From contig NZ_LT627735.1 of NCBI RefSeq assembly GCF_900101765.1, forward strand, positions 744,001 to 808,000: a stretch of 64,000 nucleotides of DNA, written 5' to 3'. The position numbers and the translations under genes were made by a program. Source of the DNA: Nonlabens sp. Hel1_33_55 (GTDB lineage Bacteria > Bacteroidota > Bacteroidia > Flavobacteriales > Flavobacteriaceae). Below the pieces are notes generated by a model that saw nothing but the letters and a program-made list of their open reading frames with translations, did no database searches and had not been told where the DNA came from. This document shows, piece by piece, positions 26,472 through 35,399 of the stretch (the stretch's first letter is position 1; the number at the start of each line of letters is the position of its first letter).

Positions 26472-27770
26472 ATGAGCAATATTTTAATATTCAGAAATTT
26501 TCAATGTAGAGCAAAAACGATTTGGTTTATATTTTTTATTATAATGACTACAAGTAGTTGTGATAATCTCAAAAAATTAAATATTGATGTAAACCACACT
26601 TCTAAAAAAGATTCTATTTATATAAAAGACTATCAACAATACTGGGATATCGTAGCTAAAAATTTTGCCTATTTCGATACGCGAAGAACAGATTGGGGAA
26701 AAGTGAAAAATTATTATCAGCCAATTGTTGACACAATAACAAATAAAAAAAGTTTCATCACTGTTTTAGAAAAATCTAATTATGAACTCTATAATGGTCA
26801 TCTAGGTTTAAATACGCACAATCCAAATTCTTTTAGGGTCATTCCTACATCTTCAGAACTTACTATAAAGAAAAATAAAAACAAATTTTTTATTGAGTCA
26901 ATTAGGCAAAATTCTAATGCTGAAAAAACAGGTCTTAAAGTCGGGATGGAAGTCGTTGAACATAATAATGAGAAACTTACTGATGCATTATCAGAAGTAC
27001 TACCTATCTCTTTTAAAGATTATGATAATGAAGTTTATGAGTTTGCCGCAAATGTTCTACTAGCGGGAAAACGTAATCAAAAATCTCAGATAATAGTAAG
27101 GGATAAAAATGAAAAATTAAAATTTGAATTGAATCCCAAAAAGTCAAAATCATATTACAAAAGTGATGATGTTTTGCTCGTGGAAAGAGATGCGAACAAC
27201 ATTGGTTATATTAAAATCAATAACTCCTTAGGCGATAATAGTTTAATAACTGCTTTTGACAACGCCATTGATACATTAATGGATACTAAAGCTTTAATCC
27301 TAGACCTTAGGGAAACCCCTAGCGGTGGTAATAATACCATAGCTAAAGCTTTAATGGGTCGCTTAATTAATAAGGAAGAATCATATCAAAGATACCGTTA
27401 TGTTTTTGACGAAAAATTAACTGGAATTGAATTTTTATGGTTAGAACAAGTCAGTCCCAGAAAAACCATTTATACAAAACCAATAGTTTTACTTGTTGGT
27501 CGTTGGACAGGTAGTATGGGAGAAGGAATAGCTATTGGCTTAGATAGCTTTAAAAGAGCTGATATTGTAGGGACTAAAATGGCGGGTTTATTAGGTGCGG
27601 TTTGGCAGTATACTTTAGAAAACACAAAAATAGGAATTCAACTTCCAGGTATTAAACTTTATCATATTGATACGACACCACGGGAGGATTTTGTGCCTGA
27701 ATATAATGTTGTTGATAATGATGACTATTTGAAGATTGCAAACAAAATCATCAAAGATAAAACCAGGTAA
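26472..27770 (+). CDS. S41 family peptidase (C-terminal processing protease-like), lipoprotein
   Basis: 432 aa. N-terminal signal with lipobox-like TSSC (Cys30); an ATG later in the leader is possible. A tricorn/CTP helical region (ILEKSNYELYNGHLGLNT) precedes a PDZ-like part (RQNSNAEKTGLKVGMEVVEHN). The catalytic domain has ALILDLRETPSGGNNTIAKAL and LVGRWTGSMGEGIAIGLDSF, where the Ser in GSMGE is the nucleophile. It probably cleaves peptides or protein tails in the periplasm. It is transcribed divergently from the two-component pair, so it is a candidate target of that regulator. Confidence 0.85.
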   Translation: MSNILIFRNFQCRAKTIWFIFFIIMTTSSCDNLKKLNIDVNHTSKKDSIYIKDYQQYWDIVAKNFAYFDTRRTDWGKVKNYYQPIVDTITNKKSFITVLEKSNYELYNGHLGLNTHNPNSFRVIPTSSELTIKKNKNKFFIESIRQNSNAEKTGLKVGMEVVEHNNEKLTDALSEVLPISFKDYDNEVYEFAANVLLAGKRNQKSQIIVRDKNEKLKFELNPKKSKSYYKSDDVLLVERDANNIGYIKINNSLGDNSLITAFDNAIDTLMDTKALILDLRETPSGGNNTIAKALMGRLINKEESYQRYRYVFDEKLTGIEFLWLEQVSPRKTIYTKPIVLLVGRWTGSMGEGIAIGLDSFKRADIVGTKMAGLLGAVWQYTLENTKIGIQLPGIKLYHIDTTPREDFVPEYNVVDNDDYLKIANKIIKDKTR

Positions 27771-27814
27771 AAGCAAATCAATCAGCTATCTATAAATTAT
27801 AAAATATACTTACA

Positions 27815-28873
27815 ATGAAGTTCTTCAGTATTAAACTAATACCATTTTTAATAGCAATTTCTATCTTTCAGTATAGTTTCTCTCAAATTAACAATAATCC
27901 TACTGAAAAAGAATTGCAGATTAGATTAGATTCCTTATTTGAAAATCTCAGCTCAAAGGGAATGTTTAATGGGAACATTCTCGTAGCTAAGAACGACAAT
28001 ATTATTTATCAACGTGAGTTTGGGTTTGCGCGTGGAGATTTCAAAACAAAATTAGAGTCGACGGATAGATTTAACATTGGATCAATTTATAAAGAAATCC
28101 CTGCAATTTCTATACTACAACTTATGGAAAAAGGAAAAATTAATCTTAGTGATCCACTCAATAAATATTTAAATGATCTTCCTGACTGGTCAAACCAGAT
28201 AACGATACTAAATCTTCTTCAATACACAAGTGGCCTGCCAAAAGTAAATTGGATGAAACATAAGTCTATAAACGACACTGTGCTGTATGATGATATTAAA
28301 TGCTTAGAAAATTTGTCATTTAGTCCAGGTAGTTCTTATTTATACACTAATAATAGTCCGTTTCTTCTTTCAAAAATTGTTGAGAAAATCTCAAAAAAGG
28401 CATTTGTACAGTACGTAAAACAGAATATTTTGGACAAACTAAATCTTAATCAAACTAGATATAGTTTGTCATTTCCTTACAAAGATTTTGATTCAATTGC
28501 TGTTGCTTTTAACGAGAACTACTTAGAGGATAGCCCACCATTTACCATTGAGACACCACTGTTCTTATACACTACTACTATTAATGATCAAATAAAATTA
28601 CTTAATGGCATACATAATTTAACACTTATCTCGAAGAAATCATTGATTCTGGGTTCCAAAATTCCCGTGTTAGATCTGAAAAATCTGGAATCTTCTTTTG
28701 GGAATTTAAAGGTTGATAAAGAAGGGAATATTGAGCATTTCCATCACGGAAGTAGCGGTAATTACGAATCAACAATATATAAAAATAAAGATATAACTAT
28801 AATTTTAATGACTAATCGCAAAAATGAAAATCTTCATTTTTTGAACGAAGAGATAATCAAAATAATTAAATAG
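27815..28873 (+). CDS. Serine hydrolase, class C beta-lactamase/PBP-like
   Basis: 352 aa. Signal peptide 1-23. FNIGSIYKEIPAIS carries S-x-x-K (Ser90, Lys93); LLQYTSGLPKV follows, and SYLYTNNSPFLLSKIVEK gives Y-x-N. The third box is weak (HHGSSGNYES). It lies 44 bases after the S41 gene and 6 before the next gene. Second of the three serine hydrolases of this island; the copies are diverged from each other. Confidence 0.82.
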   Translation: MKFFSIKLIPFLIAISIFQYSFSQINNNPTEKELQIRLDSLFENLSSKGMFNGNILVAKNDNIIYQREFGFARGDFKTKLESTDRFNIGSIYKEIPAISILQLMEKGKINLSDPLNKYLNDLPDWSNQITILNLLQYTSGLPKVNWMKHKSINDTVLYDDIKCLENLSFSPGSSYLYTNNSPFLLSKIVEKISKKAFVQYVKQNILDKLNLNQTRYSLSFPYKDFDSIAVAFNENYLEDSPPFTIETPLFLYTTTINDQIKLLNGIHNLTLISKKSLILGSKIPVLDLKNLESSFGNLKVDKEGNIEHFHHGSSGNYESTIYKNKDITIILMTNRKNENLHFLNEEIIKIIK

Positions 28874-28879
28874 CAACTT

Positions 28880-29875
28880 ATGATTATTGCAATTAAAAGT
28901 ATTTATTTGAAAAAATTAACTGTCTTCGTTTTTTTTCTTTTATCAACAGCGGCCTTTGCTCAAAGCGACATATTTGACCATTATTATAAAATACGAAAAG
29001 CAGATTCCTTATATGAATTAAAAAAATATAAAGAATCTTATATAGCCTATAAAGATGCAATTCAAAATAATAATAAATATATTAAACAAAACGACATATA
29101 CAATGCTGCCTGTTCAGCTGCATTATCGGGAAAGACAAATGATGCGTTTCTTCATTTATCAGAATTAGCAAATAATGTCAACTATAAATACGATAACATT
29201 GAGCACCTAACTGACAATCCTGATTTTAAAATATTGCACCAGCATAGTGGCTGGAAAAAGCTTTTAGAATTGATAAACACAAACAAAAAGGAGACTGATA
29301 AAAAACTAGATATAGAGCTAATAGCCATTTTAGATTCAATCTACGATGATGATCAGAATCTTAGAAATCAAAATAGAGAAATATCAGATACTTACGGATA
29401 TTCTTCTAAGGAATATATTGACCTTTGGGATAAAATAGAAATCAAAGATTCTATTAATCAAATACGAGTTCAGAACATTTTAAACAATAAGGGTTGGCTT
29501 GGGGCTGATATAATTGGAGATCGAGGAAACTTAACATTGTTCTTAGTAATTCAACATTCACCTTTAAGCATCCAAAAAAAATATTTACCATTGATGAGAC
29601 GCGCTGTAGCCAGCGGTGATGCTGAACCTAGAAATTTAGCCTTGTTAGAAGATAGAATATCAATGCGTACTAATGGAACACAAATTTACGGGAGTCAAAT
29701 AAAGAGAAAACCTAAAAGCAAACAATATTACTTACCAACCATCATTGATCCTGAAAATGTAGACGAAAGAAGGCTTAAAATTGGGTTAGGTCTAATTTCA
29801 GATTATGTTAAAAAATGGAACATCATTTGGAATATAGAAGATCACAAAAGAGAATCAAAAAAGCGTTTGGAGTAA
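28880..29875 (+). CDS. Secreted protein with DUF6624-like domain
   Basis: 331 aa. Signal peptide to about residue 28 (AAFAQ). Residues 30-135 look like a degenerate TPR segment (YELKKYKESYIAYKDAIQNN, IYNAACSAALSGKTNDAFLHL). From about 150 on, LNNKGWLGADIIGDRGNLTLFLVIQHSPL and MRRAVASGDAEPRNLALLEDRISMRTNGTQIYGSQI match my memory of DUF6624, a Bacteroidetes domain of unknown function with conserved Gln/His and DR residues. Start is 6 bases after the previous stop. No function is known to me. Confidence 0.65.
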   Translation: MIIAIKSIYLKKLTVFVFFLLSTAAFAQSDIFDHYYKIRKADSLYELKKYKESYIAYKDAIQNNNKYIKQNDIYNAACSAALSGKTNDAFLHLSELANNVNYKYDNIEHLTDNPDFKILHQHSGWKKLLELINTNKKETDKKLDIELIAILDSIYDDDQNLRNQNREISDTYGYSSKEYIDLWDKIEIKDSINQIRVQNILNNKGWLGADIIGDRGNLTLFLVIQHSPLSIQKKYLPLMRRAVASGDAEPRNLALLEDRISMRTNGTQIYGSQIKRKPKSKQYYLPTIIDPENVDERRLKIGLGLISDYVKKWNIIWNIEDHKRESKKRLE

Positions 29876-29910
29876 GCAACTAAAACTGTTTTAATTTAAA
29901 AAGAACAACT

Positions 29911-31035
29911 ATGACATATAGCAAAAAAAATAAATTAAAAAATATAATCTGTGCATTACTGCTTTTTATCATTAGCATCAATTCTATTAATGCTCAGAAT
30001 ATTGAAAAAAGATTTGAGACAATTATCGATTCAATATATAATCTTAATCGGGATGGAATAGGTTTTATTGTTCACATAGAAGCCCCTGACAGAGAAAATT
30101 CCTGGTCCTATGCTGTTGGTCATAAGGCAAAAAACAGTACTGAAGCCCTCGACAAAAACCAACCTGTTCTTACCGCGAGTAATACTAAAACTTATGTTTC
30201 TGCTGCTATTTTAAAATTGATAGAAAAAGGTGATTTTACCTTAGATGACTCGATTGAAAAACTGATAACTAAAAAAGCTAAAAAAGCCTTGAAGTTTAAT
30301 GGCTATGGCGTAGATCAAATTACTGTTCGCAATTTACTTTCACATACATCTGGTATTACCGACTATGTGGATGATTCTTATTTCAATTTTGTAGATAACA
30401 ATCCAGATTATAATTGGACTAAGAGCAAGCAAATAAAATTAGCTATGAAAAAAACTAATGATAGCACACAATTAGGAAAACATTCTTATGGAGATATTAA
30501 TTATCTATTACTCGCAGATATCATTGAAAAAGCAAGCAATAAATCTTTTTATACAGCTATTAGAGAAAATCTGAATTTGGAAGAAAATGGACTAGATGCT
30601 ACCTGGTTTCAAGGTTTGGAAAAACTGCCTAAAGGTATATTAGATTTTCCTACTCAATATACTGATATGTTCAGTAATAATTCAACAAATATTAACCCGT
30701 CTTGGGATTTATTTGGTGGTGGCGGACTCGCATCTACTGCAAAAGACTTAGCAGTTTTCTTTCAACTTCTTTACAACGGTAATATTATAAAAGATAAAAG
30801 CTTATTGTCAGAAATGACTACACAAGTTGATAAGTCTAATAATTATTGCCTTGGTGTTTTTAATATCCCTTCATTTTTCGGCACAAACGTATTTTATCAC
30901 GGAGGTTTTTGGGGAACAGACGTAGTATATATTCCCGAGCTTAACACATCAATAGCAATTTTTACTTTGGTCAAGGAAAAAAGAAATGTAAATATTAGTA
31001 TGAATATTGAACTAATTAAAGCATTGAAGAAATAA
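29911..31035 (+). CDS. Serine hydrolase, class C beta-lactamase/PBP-like
   Basis: 374 aa. Signal peptide to about residue 29 (INAQN). VLTASNTKTYVSAAILKLIEKG has S-x-x-K (Ser90, Lys93). LLSHTSGITDYVDDS follows, then HSYGDINYLLLADIIEKAS with the Tyr motif and FYHGGFWGTDVVY as the H/K-x-G box. All three motifs are intact, so it should be active in the periplasm. Third member of the serine hydrolase set. Confidence 0.85.
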   Translation: MTYSKKNKLKNIICALLLFIISINSINAQNIEKRFETIIDSIYNLNRDGIGFIVHIEAPDRENSWSYAVGHKAKNSTEALDKNQPVLTASNTKTYVSAAILKLIEKGDFTLDDSIEKLITKKAKKALKFNGYGVDQITVRNLLSHTSGITDYVDDSYFNFVDNNPDYNWTKSKQIKLAMKKTNDSTQLGKHSYGDINYLLLADIIEKASNKSFYTAIRENLNLEENGLDATWFQGLEKLPKGILDFPTQYTDMFSNNSTNINPSWDLFGGGGLASTAKDLAVFFQLLYNGNIIKDKSLLSEMTTQVDKSNNYCLGVFNIPSFFGTNVFYHGGFWGTDVVYIPELNTSIAIFTLVKEKRNVNISMNIELIKALKK

Positions 31036-31114
31036 TTTATAAAATCACAACTCATTACTATTAAAATTAAACAACAGTTTATTACTTATTAATAACAAAC
31101 CATTTACCTATATT

Positions 31115-32023
31115 ATGAAAAGAATTTATATAATAATTTTAATAGTAGCAATAAGTTGCAAAGAAAAAGCGCAATTTAAGAATGGGCCAGATAATGAAAT
31201 TGTGACATTAACTACGGAAGATTACGTTCTAGAAAAAGCAGATCATACTCAGGCCTTGCTAATATTATTTCCAGGTGGAGGAGCTACTTCAAAACAAACT
31301 AAGGAAAACTTCAACATTACTGATAAAGCTACAAAAAATAATATTTCGGTTCTTTTTATGAATTTCAATAGACACTTTTGGGTTGATGACGATACATCAA
31401 AAGATCTTGCAAAATTAATTGAGGATGCTATCAACAAATATGACTTAAAACCTCAAAAAATTGTTATAGGCGGTATGTCCATTGGTGGTAATGTAGCCTT
31501 AGATATTTCAGATTATTTAACAAAAATTAACAGTAAAGCTCAACCACAAGGCGTGTTCGTAGTAGATGCTCCTATTGATTTGTTTGCAATGTATGAAAGT
31601 GCACAAAAAGATTTAAAAAACAAAAATCTTACTGAGGAACGTCTGCAAGAGCCTAATTTCATAGCAAATTTCTTAGAAGATCAAGTACCTGATGGTACAT
31701 CAATTTTAAATGGCTTAGAGAAAATATCACCAATTGTTTTAAAAAGCGGAAATATTTCAAACATCAACAATCTGAGCGAGACGAAATTAAGATTCTATAC
31801 AGAACCTGATACGCTATGGTGGCAAGAAACAAGAGGGACAAAATTTGAATCTACTAATGCATATATTTTGCAAAGAACTGAAGTACTGCTTAATAAAAAA
31901 AAATGGCGGTATGTAAGTCTCATACAAACAGAAGATAAAGGTTATCGAGCAGATGGCAGTAAGAATCCACATAGCTGGTCTATTGTCGATAAGGATGATC
32001 TAATTAAATGGATTTTAGAATAG
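31115..32023 (+). CDS. Alpha/beta hydrolase lipoprotein
   Basis: 302 aa. Lipobox AISC (Cys15). ALLILFPGGGATSKQTKENF provides the oxyanion-side loop and IVIGGMSIGGNVALD the nucleophile elbow G-x-S-x-G (Ser122). GVFVVDAPIDL is the following strand. A late His in KNPHSWSIVD may complete the triad. Likely an esterase or peptidase in the envelope, in line with the hydrolase-rich content of this island. Confidence 0.75.
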   Translation: MKRIYIIILIVAISCKEKAQFKNGPDNEIVTLTTEDYVLEKADHTQALLILFPGGGATSKQTKENFNITDKATKNNISVLFMNFNRHFWVDDDTSKDLAKLIEDAINKYDLKPQKIVIGGMSIGGNVALDISDYLTKINSKAQPQGVFVVDAPIDLFAMYESAQKDLKNKNLTEERLQEPNFIANFLEDQVPDGTSILNGLEKISPIVLKSGNISNINNLSETKLRFYTEPDTLWWQETRGTKFESTNAYILQRTEVLLNKKKWRYVSLIQTEDKGYRADGSKNPHSWSIVDKDDLIKWILE

Positions 32024-32041
32024 CGTAATTAAATATTTACA

Positions 32042-32772
32042 ATGAAATTAAAGAAAACATTTATCTACACGCTCTTAATTTTACTTTCCTCAGCTTGTGT
32101 TACGAGAAAAGAATTGCCAAATCTAATACCACCTAAAAATGCAATTACTGTAACCCATCATAGAAATATTATTGGAGGTTTTGAGAGACCAGTAATAGTA
32201 GAAACTTGGAACGATTTCAATCCCAAAAAAAATTTATCCGAGAAACTATAGACAAATATAATCGAGTAACAAAACTAGAGTTTTTTAGAGAAGAGAATGT
32301 GTTAGGGAATCACGTTTTACCAGCATCAATTATCAATTATGAATACGAGCGGGACAAAATTATTGAGACGCTTTTAGACAAATTTAATCAAAAAACATAT
32401 GCAGATGAACACGGTTGTTCTTATAAAACCATTTATCACTTAGATGAAAACAAATTTATCATTAAGGTAGAACGATTTACTGATTATGAATCTATTAGTC
32501 CAAAATGGGAAGATTTGGCAGATTTGGGTTACAAGCCACCTACGATAGAAGAGTTAAAGGAGGAAATAAAATACACTGATTCTATTAATAATAGAAATAC
32601 AGGACGCCAGATAGAGTTTTATAAATATTCATTTGCAAAAATGGACGGTGTCTATCCGGTTTCGAAAGATTTTGATATTGAAAAGGAAATTGACCTCAAG
32701 GCGTTTATACCTACTATGGAAAAAGGTATTCATAAAGGAGTTGAAAAATTATTTAAAAATTTAAAAGAGTAA
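32042..32772 (+). pseudogene. Lipoprotein gene split by a frameshift at an A8 tract
   Basis: The first frame (32042-32251) encodes a leader with lipobox SSAC and ends after NDFNPKKNLSEKL. The second frame (from about 32206, open to 32772) continues FIRETIDKYNRVTKLEFF to LFKNLKE. The frames meet at AAAAAAAA (32225-32232); nine A would join them as NPKKKFIRETIDKYN. The restored protein would be about 243 aa, a lipoprotein of unknown function. Causes could be mutation, slippage (A AAA AAA is also a classic -1 slippery site) or a base-calling error. Confidence 0.7.
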
Positions 32773-32821
32773 ATCAAGGAAATGCATTTTAAATTTAGTA
32801 CAATAATAAAAAACATTAAAG

Positions 32822-34033
32822 TTGAGCAATAAAAGTAATATATCGAAGCCAGTTAAAAATTCACAGCGTATAGAAATTTTAGATATCTATAGAGGTTTCG
32901 CATTAATGGGAATATTCGTAGTTAATATAACCATAATGAATTCGACATTCTTGAATCAAGATGAGTACACCCAAAAATTTACTTCAACTTTAGATTTAAT
33001 GACAGGAAAAATTTTGCAACTTTTTTTTTATACTAAATTTTTCCCCATATTTTCATTACTTTTTGGTTTAGGTATAGCGATGCAGGCAATAAAGATTTTG
33101 GAAAGAAAAAAATCTCCAATAATATTCTTTAGTCGTAAGATGATTATTCTCTTCATTATTGGTGTAATGCATATTTTATTTTTATGGTCTGGAGATGTTC
33201 TTAATCTATATGCTATAATTGGTCTGTTTACCATTTTACTTTTAAAATTACCCAGCAAATTAATATTAGCCCTTTCCGTTCTATTTTTAATATTTCCCTT
33301 TTATAATCAAGCCTTTGAATTTATTTTTGACAAACTCAATTATAGTCCAGAGCTTTATCTATCAGGTTATACAGGAGAAACCGTGAGTCATATTATCAAA
33401 AATGGAACGTACATCGAGGGATTAAAACTAAGAGTTTTAGAATACCTCGCAAATATACCTGTGCTGTTTCAATTCTTAGCTCCTATCGCTATAGCAATGT
33501 TTCTTTTAGGTCTATACTTGGGAAAATTAAAAGTTTATCAATCATTAGATAGCTTTATTAAAACGATTACTATCCCAGTTCTCATCGTTACTTTGCTCAG
33601 TAATGTTTACAGGGTACTATTTCTATTTATAATAATAAACCATCAGCTATTTACAATCGAAGATAATCGTGAAATTTTCATAAAAGTTATGGTAGTTTCA
33701 GATGTTCTAATGGGCTTATTTTATCTATGGATAATCGGTTGGTTATATTACAATACCACTTTCGCGAAAGTTTTAAAATCTTTTAGGTTTATCGGAAGAA
33801 TGGCACTTACAAATTATATATTTCAAAGTTTTATTGGTTTAATTACATTTTCATCAATAGGATTTCAACTTTATGAGACCTTAAGTCCATTCGATTGTCT
33901 CTTAGTTGCCGTAACTGTATTTATAGTTCAGATAATATTGAGTAAAATCTGGTTGAAATATTTTTTGTACGGTCCATTAGAATGGATGTGGAGATCTCTT
34001 ACCTATGGAACATTACTTCAGATTAAAAGATAA
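32822..34033 (+). CDS. DUF418/YeiB family membrane protein
   Basis: 403 aa from a TTG; no ATG exists before the conserved block. RIEILDIYRGFALMGIFVVNI (17-37) is the hallmark N-terminus of the YeiB/DUF418 family. About nine to ten hydrophobic helices follow, and FIGRMALTNYIFQSFIGLI near residue 325 is the conserved DUF418 block. Integral inner-membrane protein, possibly a transporter or acyltransferase-like enzyme; function unproven for the family. A degenerate palindrome lies within the gene at 33758. Confidence 0.85.
   Translation: MSNKSNISKPVKNSQRIEILDIYRGFALMGIFVVNITIMNSTFLNQDEYTQKFTSTLDLMTGKILQLFFYTKFFPIFSLLFGLGIAMQAIKILERKKSPIIFFSRKMIILFIIGVMHILFLWSGDVLNLYAIIGLFTILLLKLPSKLILALSVLFLIFPFYNQAFEFIFDKLNYSPELYLSGYTGETVSHIIKNGTYIEGLKLRVLEYLANIPVLFQFLAPIAIAMFLLGLYLGKLKVYQSLDSFIKTITIPVLIVTLLSNVYRVLFLFIIINHQLFTIEDNREIFIKVMVVSDVLMGLFYLWIIGWLYYNTTFAKVLKSFRFIGRMALTNYIFQSFIGLITFSSIGFQLYETLSPFDCLLVAVTVFIVQIILSKIWLKYFLYGPLEWMWRSLTYGTLLQIKR
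33758..33771. repeat. Palindrome ACTTTCGCGAAAGT, variant copy 7
   Basis: 14-base palindrome with changed outer pairs, read as TTFAKV within the DUF418 gene. Confidence 0.75.
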
Positions 34034-34194
34034 ACGATGGGTATTTAGCCTTTAATTCGTTAAAAACTAAAGGCTTACGATCTAATTCCGTGAGTAATGT
34101 AATGGGCAAACCACTGAATGGATCTGAAACGATTTCTAAAAAAGCGAATCTTCATGTATTTGGAGTAGATTTAAGATATGAATCTGATCTTTAA
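34030..34194 (+). pseudogene. C-terminal fragment of an unknown gene
   Basis: An open frame without a start runs from the end of the DUF418 gene to TAA at 34192-34194, reading GYLAFNSLKTKGLRSNS, then NVMGKPLNGSETISK and NLHVFGVDLRYESDL. The protein-like composition suggests a remnant cut off by recombination. Origin unknown. Confidence 0.35.
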
Positions 34195-34215
34195 ATAATT
34201 GAAGATTACAAGTAG

Positions 34216-34249
34216 AAAAGCGGGCTTTGATGAGAGTCCGTTTTTTTTT
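34216..34249 (+). terminator. Rho-independent terminator
   Basis: CGGGCT (34221-34226) pairs with AGTCCG (34235-34240, one G-T pair), followed by nine T. It ends the + strand transcripts of island 1. The surrounding gap 34195-34850 otherwise holds only a palindrome copy, attachment remnant B and the operator described separately. Confidence 0.8.
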
Positions 34250-34405
34250 GATATCCAATGAATTCATCGGATTTATACTAAACTTAAAGATGATTTAATT
34301 ATGCTTCAAAATGTTAAATACATAAATTAAATCTAATTTTTTAGGTAATTCTATTTACTGGCGAGGGCTTGACCTCAAGGATTTAGTACTTAAAAATGAG
34401 TTTTA

Positions 34406-34421
34406 CGCTTTCGCGAAAGCG
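34406..34421. repeat. Palindrome CGCTTTCGCGAAAGCG, copy 8 (intergenic)
   Basis: Full palindrome in non-coding DNA near the end of island 1. Confidence 0.95.
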
Positions 34422-34548
34422 ATATTTATAAATACGAGGAATTCAGAAACGTTTTTGCACATAGTCCACCAATAATTTTCACATTCTTACAAATAGAAAA
34501 GTACCAAGTTTGATTCCTTAGAATCTATGCCCAATAAGTTCAATCGTA

Positions 34549-34622
34549 TTTATTTGCTGATACAGAATATTCAATGTGTTGATATAATGAGATAGAAGCC
34601 TTATAGGTGGAGAATAGGTGTA
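34549..34622 (+). other. Remnant attachment site B: mnmE-end duplicate with AGGTGTA repeats
   Basis: Read on the minus strand, 34549-34568 encodes Phe-Cys-Ile-Ser-Lys-stop, one change from the MnmE C-terminus. AGGTGGA (34605-34611) and AGGTGTA (34616-34622) follow at the same 11-base spacing as in remnant A. It marks the junction of the two islands. Confidence 0.6.
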
Positions 34623-34798
34623 CTGATTAAACAATTTATGTGGTACCATTACTGATTTTGAAATCAATTATTTTTAAAGTCGATGGTCGAACTTAATCCT
34701 ATTTGTAAGTTCAAATGTACTCAGACTGGGTAAATTACAGCGAGCATTGGTTTATACAAAGCAGGTAATTAGTGAGACATGTAAGTTTATCGAATATC

Positions 34799-34864
34799 GC
34801 GATATGCAATATGATAACTTAATTTACCGGTATTCATTGCTTTATTTTCTATATTGCATATCGC
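34799..34864. promoter_or_regulatory. Operator-like 14-bp inverted repeat upstream of the AbiE-like pair
   Basis: GCGATATGCAATAT (34799-34812) and ATATTGCATATCGC (34851-34864) are perfect inverted copies 38 bases apart, and further TTGC/GCAAT half-sites follow up to the ATG at 34878. AbiEi antitoxins repress their own promoter through inverted repeats, so this is the probable operator of the downstream HTH protein. Confidence 0.6.
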
Positions 34865-34877
34865 AATACGCAATATT

Positions 34878-35399
34878 ATGAATAACAAGGCGGTTTTGAA
34901 ATCGCAGGATATACTAATCCTGCTGAAAATTGCGCTTATGGGCGAGCAACTCTGGTTGCAACAATCATTGGCTGACGACTTGCATTTAAGCCAGTCTGAA
35001 GTATCGGAGTCATTGTCCAGATCAAAGTATGCGGGACTATTAAATGCAAGTGGTAAAAAAGTCAATTTGCTCAATCTTTTAGAGCTCATAGAACACGGTG
35101 TTAAATATATATTCCCCCAACGTCCTGGAGCTATTGTTAGAGGAATTACGACTGCACATTCAGCACCACCATTGAAGGATAAAATTGTTAGCGAAGAAAT
35201 CTATGTATGGCCTTACGCTCGTGGAAACGCTCAAGGACAGTCCATAGAGCCACTGTACAAAACAGTGCCTATAGCAGTTGCAAGCAATCCCGAATTACAT
35301 AAGGCACTTGCCTTAATCGATGCAATACGGGTAGGGAAGGTGAGGGAACAGCAACTAGCTGTACAACTAGTAAAGCAACAATTACAAAATGCCAAATAA
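34878..35399 (+). CDS. Winged-HTH regulator/antitoxin paired with nucleotidyltransferase (AbiEi-like)
   Basis: 173 aa from the ATG at 34878; the open frame extends 8 codons upstream to a TTG that lies inside the operator. Residues about 1-70 form a winged helix (ILILLKIALMGEQ, then SLADDLHLSQSEVSESLSRSK as the recognition region). The C-terminal half (RGITTAHSAPPLKDK, EEIYVWPYARGNAQGQSIEPLY) is conserved-looking but unknown to me. It overlaps the nucleotidyltransferase gene by 11 bases. The arrangement is that of a type IV AbiE toxin-antitoxin pair; homology to AbiEi itself is not proven. Confidence 0.65.
   Translation: MNNKAVLKSQDILILLKIALMGEQLWLQQSLADDLHLSQSEVSESLSRSKYAGLLNASGKKVNLLNLLELIEHGVKYIFPQRPGAIVRGITTAHSAPPLKDKIVSEEIYVWPYARGNAQGQSIEPLYKTVPIAVASNPELHKALALIDAIRVGKVREQQLAVQLVKQQLQNAK

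Noticed and set aside
22626..31035. True beta-lactamase resistance genes
   Set aside because: The S-x-x-K folds are general serine hydrolases; nothing in the sequence shows lactam specificity.
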